This document shows positions 27,932 to 50,527 of a DNA stretch of 64,000 nucleotides, one piece after another. The notes below the pieces were generated by a model, which did no database searches, was not told the origin of the DNA, and was given only the letters and a program-made list of their open reading frames with translations. The first letter of the stretch is position 1; each line of letters opens with the position of its first letter. Source of the DNA: Acanthosoma haemorrhoidale (taxonomy: Eukaryota; Arthropoda; Insecta; Hemiptera; Acanthosomatidae); NCBI GenBank assembly GCA_930367205.1, contig OV884015.1, forward strand, positions 38,493,288 to 38,557,287. Reading direction: 5' to 3'. A program made the translations under genes and the position numbers.

Positions 27932-29938
27932 CTAGAACAAATCCAATAGTTATCTCTATCATTTCATTATTATTAACATCCATTATTATACAAATTGCCC
28001 ATATCTTCATTACTTAGTTTTTATTTAATACAGATTTACTGAAAGATAACCATACTCACTATTGGAGGTCCAATTGAAAATATAGTGAGTGCGTCGTACT
28101 TAAAGAACGCTCCGAGAATGTACTCGTAGAGGAAGCCCAAGTACCACATAATCTGGAAGAGGGAGCCGAGGGCCCCCCTCCTCGAGGGACTCGCCACTTC
28201 AGCCAGGTACATAGGTAGTACTGTAAACTGAACGGACATGGCCAGACCTGAAACGAAGCCACTATTATGAACATGAATATTATTACGAAACAGGAGATCG
28301 AGTAAACAGAAATGTATGTCGTGTGTTACGTGTCTCACCCTAGGACAGCCCTAAGGTGAAATGCTAAAAGTGGTAGGCAGTAAAAAAACACGAAACATAA
28401 TGGAGTGGAGTAAGGGTTAAAAATTCAAGGTCGGAACCTTCAACTGTATGTTTTGTATTTCTTTGATTTGTATACAACTCAAATATACAAAACACAGAAT
28501 TCAAACCAAATTGGGTTAGAATACAAAAATAAATGGGAATTATGGGGGTTGAAAGGTCATGAGCGATTTATCTCATCCCCCCCCCCACTGTACAATATTC
28601 GACTCGTCACGTTTAACTATTGATAAAGTTATAAATGAAGTTCGAACTTTTTGAAGAAAGGTAAAACGAAAATACCATCAATGTGATTTTATAGGGTTAA
28701 GCCCTTTAACTTAATTGGTTAATCCGACCAACTCAAGGTAAGGATCTTTCTTGCAAGATGCAGAGGTAGACGGTACCTGAAAGAGGATCCAAGTGAAGCT
28801 GTCTTACTCTCGTTTTTTGAAGATTCTTTAGATTTTATATTCGATCCTTTTTATTTTGAATTGAAACTATTACTCATTTTTAGCTTAGGTTATTTGGCCG
28901 GTTCTCCCACTTACTCTTATTTTTTGCCTCAGTGAAAATAACTGATAGTGATAAGGGAGTAGTGCTGCCAACATAAAACGGTCCCGAATCATCGTTAATG
29001 TCACATTATTAAGTTATTCTCCTGTTGATAGTTGATTAGCCCAACAAAATTAGTGTGGATGGTTGACTTACCTTGAACTATCCGCATAAAGTATAGCGCA
29101 GGTATAGTCTTGAACCAGAGGACGAAGAGCCAGGTGACGATGTAGAAAGGAGTGGCATACAGGAGACAGGGCTTCCTACCGTACCTATCGACGACGAAGC
29201 CTGCCGGGATGCAGGGGATGAGGTTGCCTATCTCAATCAAAGAGATGACCCATGACCCTTCATCGGCTGTTAATCCAAATTCGGATGACGGGCTTTTCAG
29301 CTCCGGTAGCAGAGGAGTCGCCCATGTGTAGCTGGCACCGCTCACGAACAGTGACAGGCCACCTGTCAACAATCAGTTCCGTCTTCGCACTTCATCAACT
29401 AATCTTGTCCAGTTAGTCATCATTTAATGTACAAAGCAATCTATCAATGTGTGTTTTTATTATTAAACGAAACCACAACACAACGAGCACAAGTTCCGTC
29501 AGATGTGTGTCCGAATATCTATCTCATCAAAACCACATCGATCCTCCTTGTGCACATCATTGAAAGGATCCTCAGATTTAACAAATTATTTCATTGGCCA
29601 AGAAAAAGTCGGCAAATCATATGTGTTAACATCCGACGAAAAATAATAGAAAATTAAATTTTTATCCAAGGTTATAAGGTACATCTATGTTTTTGTAAAC
29701 TATTTATAAAAAGTTTAGCTATGCACGAATAGAACTAACGTGATATTTTATGTATTGCACACATAGTCAAAGTCGAATTAATTCCGGGAACTGTGGACAT
29801 ATGTATTTTAAATGGAATAACACTATTTTGTTAATATGCATTCAAGGCATGAAATGAACCAATATATACAAACTAGCAAAACTTGAACTCACCTACTATC
29901 GCCACTAAATACTGCCTAGAAGCGGCCGACGAAAACAT
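27095..29938 (-). CDS. Facilitated trehalose transporter-like sugar carrier (Tret1/SLC2-type), complete
   Basis: Four exons (29,893-29,938; 29,072-29,362; 28,060-28,247; 27,095-27,931) join in frame to 453 codons, the usual length for insect Tret1-like proteins. It is a 12-helix major-facilitator carrier expected in the plasma membrane, moving trehalose or hexoses down a gradient. Visible sugar-porter signatures: DRYGRKP at residues 74-80 after helix 2, QGLAMSVQ with downstream PSRRG around 112-137, PESP at 185-188 after helix 6, DKLGRRP at 308-314 in the loop 8-9, and PETKGK at 436-441 near the C-terminus. The start ATG gives a short cytoplasmic N-terminus (SSAASRQYLVAIVGGLSLF), typical of the family. 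No frameshift is seen, so it should be functional. The precise substrate cannot be read from sequence; other SLC2-like insect sugar transporters look alike. Confidence 0.93.
28060..28247 (-). CDS. Sugar transporter exon 3
   Basis: Acceptor CTTCGTTTCAG, donor ATA|GTGAGT. It covers roughly helices 4 to 6, with PMYLAEVASPSRRG and SLFQIMWYLGF. Confidence 0.93.
29072..29362 (-). CDS. Sugar transporter exon 2
   Basis: Acceptor TTGTTGACAG, donor CAAG|GTAAGT. It covers helices 1 to about 3 with the DRYGRKP loop. Confidence 0.93.
29893..29938 (-). CDS. Sugar transporter exon 1 (start)
   Basis: This exon has an ATG at 29,938 and a strong donor GTAG|GTGAGT. It encodes MFSSAASRQYLVAIV and ends one base into a Gly codon completed by exon 2, giving IVGGLSLF. 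It is too short to show as a stand-alone frame. Confidence 0.85.
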
Positions 29939-29939
29939 G

Positions 29940-31260
29940 ACAATGGAGTGCGTTCATAGAAGCGGTCGCCTTATCGTGCTGAAATCCCGACTACAAATAA
30001 TCAGGCTGTATTTAATATCTTTACTGTTTACTTGCTCATCAGTTTTTTTTCTTCATATCTATTCGTGTGGTAAAACATCTCAAGTTAATGAGCTAGACCA
30101 AAGGTCGAGTTGATGATTAAATTATTAATTTAAATGAACTATTATCTATTATTAGTTTGAATGTAGATTCGTTCCCTTGAAATTTCTAGGCCAGCGAAGA
30201 TGTTTGCTCCAAATTTGATTGAACATAAGTTCATTACCTTATAAAAGTACTGTAGGGGCTCATAACTTTACGATAACGTAGTTGGGGTTTCCCCTCAATT
30301 TCTGTTTATTATTGTCTTCAGACTAAAATTGACATGAATCATCTTCTATACAGATATCTTTATGTTGAATATATTATAGTTTTGTAATAGACTCCGTTTA
30401 AGGACCCGTGTATTCCCTGCTATCGTATTTACTCCTTATCTAATTCAAACAAAACATTAAGCTTGTAATGAGCTGTTTAACGTACCAACAAACTACAATA
30501 GTTCACATATTCACGACTAACCACTATTCAAATAAACGATTTCAAGGAAAACGTGCCCCAAAAATAAATTAATCTTAAAGCAATCATTACAGAACACCTT
30601 TATGGCATGTCAGTTACTATAAAGCCCTCAATAACCAAGATTATTCATTTTTCATTCGAATTTAACATCACCTATTTTCCTTAACGAATCTTTTGTTTTA
30701 CTAGCCACATTTTATAGTTATATGGATTGAGGTAAAATCTTCATTAAATAATCCTTCACTGAGGTCGATGATGTGTTATTTCTTGATAATTTACTACACT
30801 TCCTGCAACGTTTTCATGTCATGGATTCAACGATTAAACGGAACATAAGAATTTACCTTCAGAGATTAATAATACTAGTTGTGGTATTTAATACCATTGA
30901 TTTACAACAACAAATCATACGAATGTATTCTATCTAGGATTAGGCTGCCATGTTAAGGATGTCATTCGTTTCTGAAGTGGGAGAAATGCTGAGACTAATC
31001 CTCAAGCCACTACGGATAAATTCTTAGGATTTTAGGGCGAGAACTTCAAAAGTATCCAGCCGCACTATCTTAATGCTCTTTCTCTCTCAAACACAAGCGC
31101 ACATACCAGTGACATTTTCACTTTTTTTGTTTCTGGAAATGTCTACTCATGACATAGCATAGCACCTTATTATAACATATTTATAAATCATTTGCGAATA
31201 CATACTTTACATACTAATTTAAATCTTAAGGCTCAATGTACTATCTGGGTACAAAAATGG
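29940..31260. other. Intergenic, nothing recognised
   Basis: AT-rich upstream region of the transporter; it presumably contains its promoter, but no motif is clear enough to call. Confidence 0.4.
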
Positions 31261-31268
31261 ATAGGTAT

Positions 31269-31528
31269 CAGAGGCGTAACAACAGGGTGGCAGGGCTGGC
31301 AAAATGCCACGGGCCCCCGACCCAAGAGGGCCCCGGCCCAAGTGGCCGCGAGCTTAGAAATATTGTTTTAATATTGTACTTATTTATAAAAATATTATAA
31401 TATATATACCATAATACAAATTATTGGTTGAGGGTAACTAAACTACTCGTAAGTATAATAAAGCTTAATGATAGGGCCCCCATTAAAGGAATTTGCCACG
31501 GGCCCCAGATGATATAGTTACGCCACTG
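31269..31528. mobile_element. hAT-type MITE with perfect 8-bp TSD
   Basis: The 260-bp element starts CAGAGGCGTAAC and ends GTTACGCCACTG (inverted: CAGTGGCGTAAC). It is flanked on both sides by ATAGGTAT (31,261-31,268 and 31,529-31,536), an exact 8-bp duplication as made by hAT transposases. Subterminal GC-rich blocks (ATGCCACGGGCCCC and inverted GGGGCCCGTGGCAAAT) extend the inverted repeat. It is non-coding. Confidence 0.92.
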
Positions 31529-31589
31529 ATAGGTATCTCCATTTTTCTAGTCATTTTAGTAACAAAATATAAAAAGTACGACACAGGTC

Positions 31590-32215
31590 TTACCGGCTTT
31601 ATCACTTGCTAACTTCACCCAACTTGTTGCTTCGTCTCAAACTGATAATATATAAATGTGTCCTCCGGCCAGCTCTGCTGTACGGTGCCCCGCTACTTAC
31701 CCACTTGACTGAAAAAACAGCTAAAAGTCTCCAGCAAGTTCAGAATGGGATCATAAGAAAAGCGGTCAGACATACCTCTCTCTAGAGGTTAAAGAACGCC
31801 GACCTGTACCCGTTGCTGGGTGTGCCGTCGGTAGGCGAGTTCATCCACCGGAGACACATCAGGTTTTTTGACTCGTTGCAGCACCTAACAAACCCAGTGT
31901 TTAACACTACGACTCCACCACCCTTCCCGCATCAATGGTAACAGACTATCGGGAAAAACTAGGTTAAGATTTAGTTGTTAGATGTAACTTAGTTTTAAGT
32001 CTATGCTCCATAAGGTGAGTCCCATCAATTATGAATATATTTAAACGACGAATGTATATTGTACATTATTCTTTTGCAGCAATCAATCACAAATCGCAAT
32101 GTAAAATTATTAAAATTGTATAAAAGTAGCCAAGCTACAGAACATATAATGACCTATTGTAAATAGATTCATTTATGTAGTCTATGGGATATAAAGGGGG
32201 GAAAATCCAAAGGAA
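31590..32215 (+). mobile_element. LINE family B relic
   Basis: Frame-broken copy of the RT C-terminal region seen at 25,866-26,445. Recognisable words are LRPALLYGAPLLTHL, QQVQNGIIRKAVRH and HRRHIRFFDSLQHLTNPVFN. It ends near a GGGGGGAAAA stretch at 32,198-32,207, at the place of the other copy's poly-A tail. Confidence 0.75.
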
Positions 32216-32314
32216 TACATTTTGTTCTCATATGTGACTTCATTTCTAGCGATATAGAAATACGAGTGAGTAGGACTAAAGATATTTTATTTTGCCCTGG
32301 TCTCGTACTCTATG

Positions 32315-32380
32315 GGGATAGCTTAATGGATAAAGTATCTGACCGTTGATCAAAAGGTCCGGTTTCGAGTCGATTCCCTT
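32315..32380 (+). repeat. tRNA-like SINE head (fragment)
   Basis: An A-box-like TAGCTTAATGG is followed by the B-box-like GGTTTCGAGTCGATTCC. The spacing is tRNA-like but the stems do not close. It is probably SINE-derived. Confidence 0.35.
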
Positions 32381-32821
32381 GCTGCCTTACCAATATTGTT
32401 TTTCTTTGACCAATAATGATTCAAGATCATTTAAAGTTGTGGTTCAAGGTTGGAAAAGTTGGTTTGATTTATGTGTTCAGCAAAATTATATTTAATTAAT
32501 ATCTTCACAAAAAATAAATTCACCATTCCCACCCTGAAATTAACTGTAATTCAGATGGCGGTAGATGTAACTTGTAACAAACAAACAAAGCTACAAGTTT
32601 TTTGTGATTAATAATTTTGCCCAGCATCATGGATAAGAATCAGTTTGTATTTCCTTTCCATTCATACTGATAACATCCCTGTGTGTATGCTCCTACTTGG
32701 CGTAAAATATGCTATTTTTAATTATTCACTAAGTATTCTCTAGCGGTCCTAATCCGTTGGCGTTTACACGATCGCTGGATATGTGTAAAACTACCCTAAG
32801 TGTTTTGATTTAATAAGAATA

Positions 32822-32929
32822 CACAGGTGGTCTGAAAAGTTTCCGACCTCAACACGAAGATGATAATAAAATAAATAAAAGCTAGTGAAATGAAAGCTTT
32901 GTTAGGTCGGAAACTTTTCAGGCCACCCG
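32822..32929. mobile_element. Tc1/mariner-type MITE
   Basis: A 108-bp element with inverted ends (CACAGGTGGTCTGAAAAGTT on the left, CGGGTGGCCTGAAAAGTTTC read inward from the right) sits between TA dinucleotides at 32,820-32,821 and 32,930-32,931. It has no coding capacity. Confidence 0.88.
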
Positions 32930-33003
32930 TAGATCTGTTTTATGGGTCACTATATACCATCAACAGTAACAAATACAGGTATATATTTTATATTTACCTG
33001 TAA

Positions 33004-33948
33004 AGGCTGGCTTACACGCAACGAATTATCATCCGTTTTGTCCGCCACGTTTTATATTATATACACGTTATGTTTTCTCTACAGATTTTCTCATCAGTTC
33101 CAACTTCCAATTTCCTTTATTCACTAGTGAACCTGACAGAAGGAAACCTTCACTAGGAAGTATAAACATCTGTTGATTGTTCAAAGTTAACATGAACGAA
33201 GGACTTTTTTGGGCGTAATTGCCATTACAAGATGTCGGTTTGGTAGAAAATCTAGATAGATCAGTATAGTGTAACGAATGGCTTTCAAAAAGAGGAGCAT
33301 ATTCTCTTATCAGATTACTCAATGAGCTTCGAAGCGAACCTGACGACTGGAAAAATTATTTGAGAATGGACAGCTACTTTACTATAACTGGTGACGCCAT
33401 ACATTTGTAATAAAACATAGACCATAGACACTTGTATTAGAAAAGCCATTTCCCCACACGAACGACTTACAGCAACTTTAAGATTCCACCTAAATTTTCG
33501 AATCAGCTCTTCGTAGGCCATGTTCTTATTCCTATTCGAATAATCCTTATTTTTTATTACATATAAACAGGGATAACTCTTGTATAATTCTATGAATTCC
33601 GATAAAAATTCATGAGAGCATTGCCACAGGACAGGCGACATTTTATTAATTTAAAGAAAAAAATTAACAATAACAGAAACAATTAAACAATGGAAAATAA
33701 ATTAAAGTGAATAAGGGAGCGGTGGTGGACTATTGAAGCATGAGCGAAAGACTGAGCATATGTCGCAGCTGTGTTTACATTCTACCTTTTGTCGGACCGA
33801 TTTTCATGAATTCCCTCGGATTAAACTTTCAGTCCAATCGTGGATTTCATTCCGACTTGATAAGACTGTCTACACGCTCCGTTTTACTTGATACGATTTA
33901 TGTTTTTATGACAAAACGTACGATAAGTCGTTGCGTGAAAACCGGCCT
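33004..33948. mobile_element. Harbinger-like element carrying a MADF gene
   Basis: Termini AGGCTGGCTTACACGCAACG and, read inward from the right, AGGCCGGTTTTCACGCAACG form inverted repeats of about 40 bp with mismatches. Both sides are flanked by TAA (33,001-33,003 and 33,949-33,951), the TWA-type 3-bp duplication of PIF/Harbinger elements. Inside is a two-exon MADF-domain gene on the minus strand (33,068-33,641); PIF/Harbinger elements are known to pair a transposase with a Myb/SANT- or MADF-like protein. No transposase is present in the 945 bp, so this copy is non-autonomous. Confidence 0.7.
33068..33641 (-). CDS. Small MADF-domain gene (two exons)
   Basis: Exon 1 (33,471-33,641) begins with ATG and has the MADF start pattern: FLSEFIELYKSYPCLYVIK, then DYSNRNKNMAYEELIRKF. 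Donor GCT|GTAAGT. Exon 2 (33,068-33,346) follows acceptor TTTTTCCAG in the same phase and runs to a stop, giving about 149 residues. MADF domains bind DNA; in PIF/Harbinger transposons such a protein helps the transposase. The second half is not a recognisable BESS motif. The exon join is the only phase-keeping one I see, but an extra exon is possible. It lies wholly between the inverted repeats of the 33,004-33,948 element, so it is transposon cargo or a transposon gene rather than a host regulator. Confidence 0.6.
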
Positions 33949-34358
33949 TAAGATATAGACCACCATATTACAAAAAATAAATGCCTCTGTAGTGTAATAA
34001 ATGAGCAAATGTAAAATTGATTTTACTTTTCTTGTTCTCAAAAATATTAAAATTACTGAAATGTATTGTTTAACTTATGAGGTAATTCATTGATAAATAT
34101 CGCAACGTTTTTTATTAAGAAATAAAAAAATATTGTCTACAAATAAACAGATCCATCATGAATTTGTTTTATCTCTTAAAGTCTACTTCACATTATTTGG
34201 GAATATTTTTATCATTTATAATGAGATCATGTAATAATTGTATAGCCTGTTTTTATTTTGTTTTTAAGGACGGCGGCAACACTGTCTGTTAATTTATTTT
34301 TTATTCCTTATCAACTTATTAATATTCTTGTTTGCTTAATTTTAATCCAATCATCAGA

Positions 34359-46014
<11,656 letters not shown>

Positions 46015-46031
46015 ATTTTATTATGTGTTGA

Positions 46032-46037
46032 AATAAA
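46032..46037 (+). terminator. Candidate poly-A signal of MCMDC2
   Basis: AATAAA lies 18 bases after the stop codon. That is close but workable; a later signal cannot be excluded. Confidence 0.45.
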
Positions 46038-46439
46038 TTAGGATGACACTCTCAAAAGTATAAAACACCACTATTTAACATTTTTCTGGAGAAGTTAAAA
46101 ATCACACATCCTAATCTTATTCTAGTCTTCAAAATGCTTTTTACCAAGGAAAACAATGTTTTTCTGTTGAGAAATCCTGTAGTCTTCTAAAGCTCTTCTT
46201 TAAGATCCAAATAATGTGTGTAACACAGCTTGTGTTACAAAATATGTAAGGATTACTACTGGTTTTGCAGTTATATTCATATTTTTTAAGAAAATAAATT
46301 TTATGAGGCATTCTTTTTTTTCCCCAAGCTAATAGTAAAATGTTTCTGTGGTAGCATGCATATAGCTCTTAAGTTTTATGTGGTTAAGACAGATTTTTTT
46401 TTTTTTTTTTTTTAATTTCAGAACCTCAAAATAATGTAC

Positions 46440-46860
46440 AAAATAATGTAATAAAATATAATTGACTTTCATATTTCTCCTCTTCCTGCATTCACATGCA
46501 TTTGGAGGAGTACATAAACATAATAAATTTTGTTGTGGTTAAAAATTCATAAATCATACACAACACTAGGTGATGAGGCTCACCTTCAACTTGTCACCGA
46601 CACCAAAGACTAAACACTAAAACAAAACAAAACAAAACAAACTAAAACCTATACGTAGAACCTAGGACTAAAGCGTTCCAGCCGTGACAGCGTCCTGCCA
46701 TCGATGGGGGAATGGAGCGGGGGTTATAGTGTTAAACACTGGGTTTGTCAAATACTGTAAGGAGTCGAAAAATTTGATATGTCTACGCTGGATGAATTCA
46801 TCCACCGCAGGCAGCTCAAATATCTCATGCAGCTCACTGATTTAGACAGATAGATTTATC
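46440..46860 (-). mobile_element. LINE family B relic (minus)
   Basis: The minus strand at 46,690-46,850 is a close copy of the RT C-terminal sequence at 26,100-26,250 (VDEFIQRRHIKFFDSLQYLT, NPVFNTITPAPFPHRW). Toward 46,560 lies 3' sequence including a short AAAAC-type repeat at 46,618-46,640. Confidence 0.75.
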
Positions 46861-46869
46861 TCTTAGCAG

Positions 46870-47195
46870 GAATGTAGCCAGGAATTTTTTTTCAGAGGGA
46901 GGGGGGTTCGATAATGAGAATTTTTTTGGGGGATTGTAAAAAAAACTTACAACTTATAATTAAACATATATGCTTAGTTATTTATCTCCAGTTTTTTTAT
47001 TTCCCCGCTTTTTTTAATAATTACACAGGCCAACAGGAGTTTTGGTACCTGAGTATTTGGAGCTGATTTCATATGAGTTTGATGCTCTGAATTCAAATAT
47101 GGCATTAGTTTATAGGTAGGAGTTCAAATTTTGAAGTTATAACATTTTAGTGAAACACAGAATTTTTATTATTATACTATACAAATATTATTATA
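46870..47195. other. Spacer, nothing recognised
   Basis: AT-rich with G and T runs; no gene supported. Confidence 0.4.
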
Positions 47196-47199
47196 ATCA

Positions 47200-47840
47200 A
47201 AGAGGAAAAAATTATCGATGAAACTAACTAGTCACTCAACACTTCAGAAGCTTCTTTTCCATGAAATTCTTGAATGCATTTTGGAACAGTCCCATTTTAA
47301 ACTCCAGCAGTAACCTACTGTCATGTGCGTACCGCACCTATCTTGGTAGTGGGCTTCCATATTTTTAATATCCTGGTGAAATCTTTCACCTTCTTCCTCA
47401 ATTGTGTATCCTAAATTTCCAGGAATTTATGGCACCCCCTCGTAATCACCGTTACCGTCTTTAGTATCATAAGGGGAATAAGAGGGATAATACTCATGCT
47501 CACCGGACGAGCTTTTGTTTCACTGCTCTGACGGCTGGTAAAATATTGGGATCGGCATTTCCTTTGGTTCTCTCCAAACCACCGGTACTCCAAATTTCAG
47601 ACTTTTTCTTTTCTTGGTAGTCCACTGTCGCAAATTTTCTGTACATGTTTTACTGACCTGATGCGGTTCCCAGCTTTTATCTTGATCACCAACCTAACAC
47701 AAAAATATCTAAGATAAACTCTCTTTACAAAGTCACTACCAGTTTTTCTGTTTTCTTTTAAACTGCATTCTCAGCATATGTAGCAAAACCCATCAGGACG
47801 ATTTACACAACTTGTTGTAATTGAATTCATTTTATTCTAT
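47200..47840 (-). pseudogene. Relic of a repetitive arthropod protein family
   Basis: Read on the minus strand in shifting frames, the sequence gives RPDGFCYIC, DQDKSWEPHQVSKTC, WTTKKRKSLKFGVPVVWRE, then PGNLGYTIEEEGERFHQDI and MTVGYCWSLKWD. These words belong to a widespread, highly repeated and unnamed arthropod family that I know from its ENLGxxSDEHGERFHQDI and DQDKxWAPHxxCxxC motifs. The copy has stops, frameshifts and a large central deletion, so it is dead. Origin as mobile-element cargo or a multiplied gene is unsettled. Confidence 0.65.
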
Positions 47841-47844
47841 TCAG

Positions 47845-50314
47845 AAACACAACACAGTACGTTTTAGGTTAACTTTATAACAACTCTTTCCTCAACACAA
47901 ATATCCAAACATAATAGGCCAACTTTCATCGACCCTGCACAGGGAGAACTCACAAACTAAATTCAACTCTAGTTGAAGTGTTGAGGTCACTTAAGTTACC
48001 GGATGCTTACTAAGTCTGGTGGATTTTCCTAGAACTAAATAGACAACATTCTGACAATAGGGTAAATATACAGGAACCAATCCTATATGTGATTTAGAAC
48101 TGCACATTAAAAAAAAAACTCTGATCTAAAAAAGTAGAGCAGATCAAGAAAAACTGATTCCATATTTAGATTCAGCGCCCCAAATATAGTTAAAATCAGT
48201 TCTAAAATGCTGGACACAAAAAATAAATTTCTTGTAGGACTGTGTCATTAGCCAAATAAAATATATTTTTACATGGCCAAGGTTCATACCTGGTATTTTG
48301 TAACCTCAGGTTAGGTGCTTACTGCCTTTTAGCAATCCCCAACACTAGCCTAATCTATATAAAATCTCTTTAGCTTTACTATATTTACCTTGTAAAACTA
48401 GTAGCAGGGTAGAGTCCAGCAGAGGGGTCTACGATACAATCCATTGGTCTAACTATTCCCAGAGTAAGTTTGCCTACTTACGGCAGTAAAGTAGTATGTA
48501 TTTGTCTTAACTAGGCAAACTGTGATATTTATTACTATATTTATTCTACCCCACCTACTCGTATCATGTAATATACATCTTCACATGTTTTAAATTTGTT
48601 TTCAAAATTTTGAGGGATATACTCTCCCAATACCCTCCATGCCACTTCACTGATCATTTGACAACTTGATTTATAAGGCCCTGCTTCTACACAAAATACA
48701 TGAGAATATGTGTGATTCTTAACAATATTGACAATCCCCTAGGTTAGCTTGCTGACTCGCCCAAGGATTTTTTTCTTTGGAAAAGAGTCTGGTTGAGGTT
48801 ATCTCAGCCTTGTGAGGATAAATGAGTAGCTACTTAAATAAAGCAATAGCGAATCCAATTAAAAAACCCAAATTAAAGACTAGAAGGTAACGCCTACTGT
48901 TAACCACACTAGCCTAGCATCTTAGAACCACCACTTCTATGAAGACAACCTTCAGTCGGTCCTGCCTCTTCATGAAGTGTAACACCATGGATTCAATTTT
49001 ATTTTTTATAACAATGTAGCATAATTGGTTTTAGGAATTACCAATATTTATAAATTATATCAAAACCAACAGATTCGATAGGTTTTTGATGATGTAAATG
49101 GTGTGCAAAAAGGAACAGGCCATTATTAAAACTCAATAAAAACAGTTTTATTAAGAAAATACACAGTACACTATGTCACTGAATGGAGACCAAGGCAACA
49201 TTCTTTGAAGTGCATATAATAATAAATACATAAACATAAATATATATATATTATAATTTGGCAGTGAGTTAAATAAAAAACTGGAAAAAAACAAACAAAT
49301 AATTCCATAATTTAAATTACTAATTTTGATTCCTCTTGGGATAACAAAAATAAATTAACCATACAATTATGTATGTGTGGATGTAATAATGCTACTTTTT
49401 TTTACAATATAAAAAAGATTTTTTTTAAAGTCAGCTAACAAATTCTTTATGGCTCCAAGTGAGAAGGTAAAAAGAAAATTATTAAAATAAAATCATGTGA
49501 AGTTAAGAATATACTTAATTCATGAACTGTAATTGATGACTAACAATTTTTATTGGTTTTACCATTAACTATGTTTACATAAATTTGTTTAACCTTATGC
49601 AATAAGAGGAGCATTAAAGTTAAATATAATGTATTAGTCCATTTTAATTTGATAATAGCTATGATTTAGGCGCCAAAGTTTCATTCTACAAAATTTCTTA
49701 CAACTTTATACACAATAAGCATCTATTTGAATTTCAGACCAAAAAAATATTTGAATGAAATTGATCATATTTAGTTTTACACACAGCATGTTTTGAGCAT
49801 TTAATTTTAATGAAATAAGTAATAGAACATTTTTAATGTGTAACAGATTTTTACTATGTCAGACTGGATATACAATATCACTTTACCTACACACTTAAGC
49901 CTACATACACAACATACATACTTCTTATTTACAAAAGCTTCTACTCTATAACTAGCTAAAAGTATCTTGGCAATACTCATTAAGTGATAACATCTTCAAT
50001 GTCACTTGTTGACAGACAAAAAATTGAGAAGACTTAACGATAACAAAATGAACACATCACATTTACATTAATTGATTTAAACCCCTAAAAAGTGATTTTC
50101 CCAAAAATGTATTAAACAACTCATCTGTCAAAAATATATCATTATTGAAAAAATATTGAGGGGGTCAATACATAAAATATATATCTATGTACAAAAATAT
50201 ATAAATTTAAACATCCAATAACATATGCATCACTGATGTTATGGCGATTAATGTACTGAGAGTGGTACAAAGTGGAAATAAGGGTAGATTAAGATTAAAA
50301 TGACAAGCCTAAAA
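47845..50314. other. Spacer and probable fibrillin 3' UTR
   Basis: No gene is recognised. The part nearest 50,314 is likely the 3' untranslated region of fibrillin (minus strand). TTTATT (AATAAA on the minus strand) occurs near 49,548 and 49,147, but the used site is unknown. Confidence 0.4.
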
Positions 50315-50527
50315 CTATACAACTACTATCCTCACTCTGAGAACAATTGATTGAGTTTCAGGAGGTGATGGCAAGCTTGATGATGTGGGAAGTCCCACCA
50401 ATTCCAAATTAAAAACTCCTGGTGAGTTATGGCGCTTTTTGAAGTGCAAAGCCCAAGCACGATTGTGCTTTTCTAGTTCAAAGTGTCCTCTTTCATTTCC
50501 TCTTAGGATCTTGTACACATAGTTACC
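50315..50527 (-). CDS. Fibrillin last exon (asprosin-like C-terminus)
   Basis: Acceptor ATTTTTATTAG; 70 codons and stop. It reads [18 protein letters not shown] and [19 protein letters not shown], which parallels the RYLIESGNEDGFFKI and LHFTKKKPVAGTYSL stretches near the FBN1 C-terminus. Confidence 0.9.
   Translation of the reverse strand, partial: GNYVYKILRGNERGHFELEKHNRAWALHFKKRHNSPGVFNLELVGLPTSSSLPSPPETQSIVLRVRIVVV

Noticed and set aside
27242..27935. Plus-strand frames opposite the sugar transporter
   Set aside because: Antisense shadows of a strongly supported exon.
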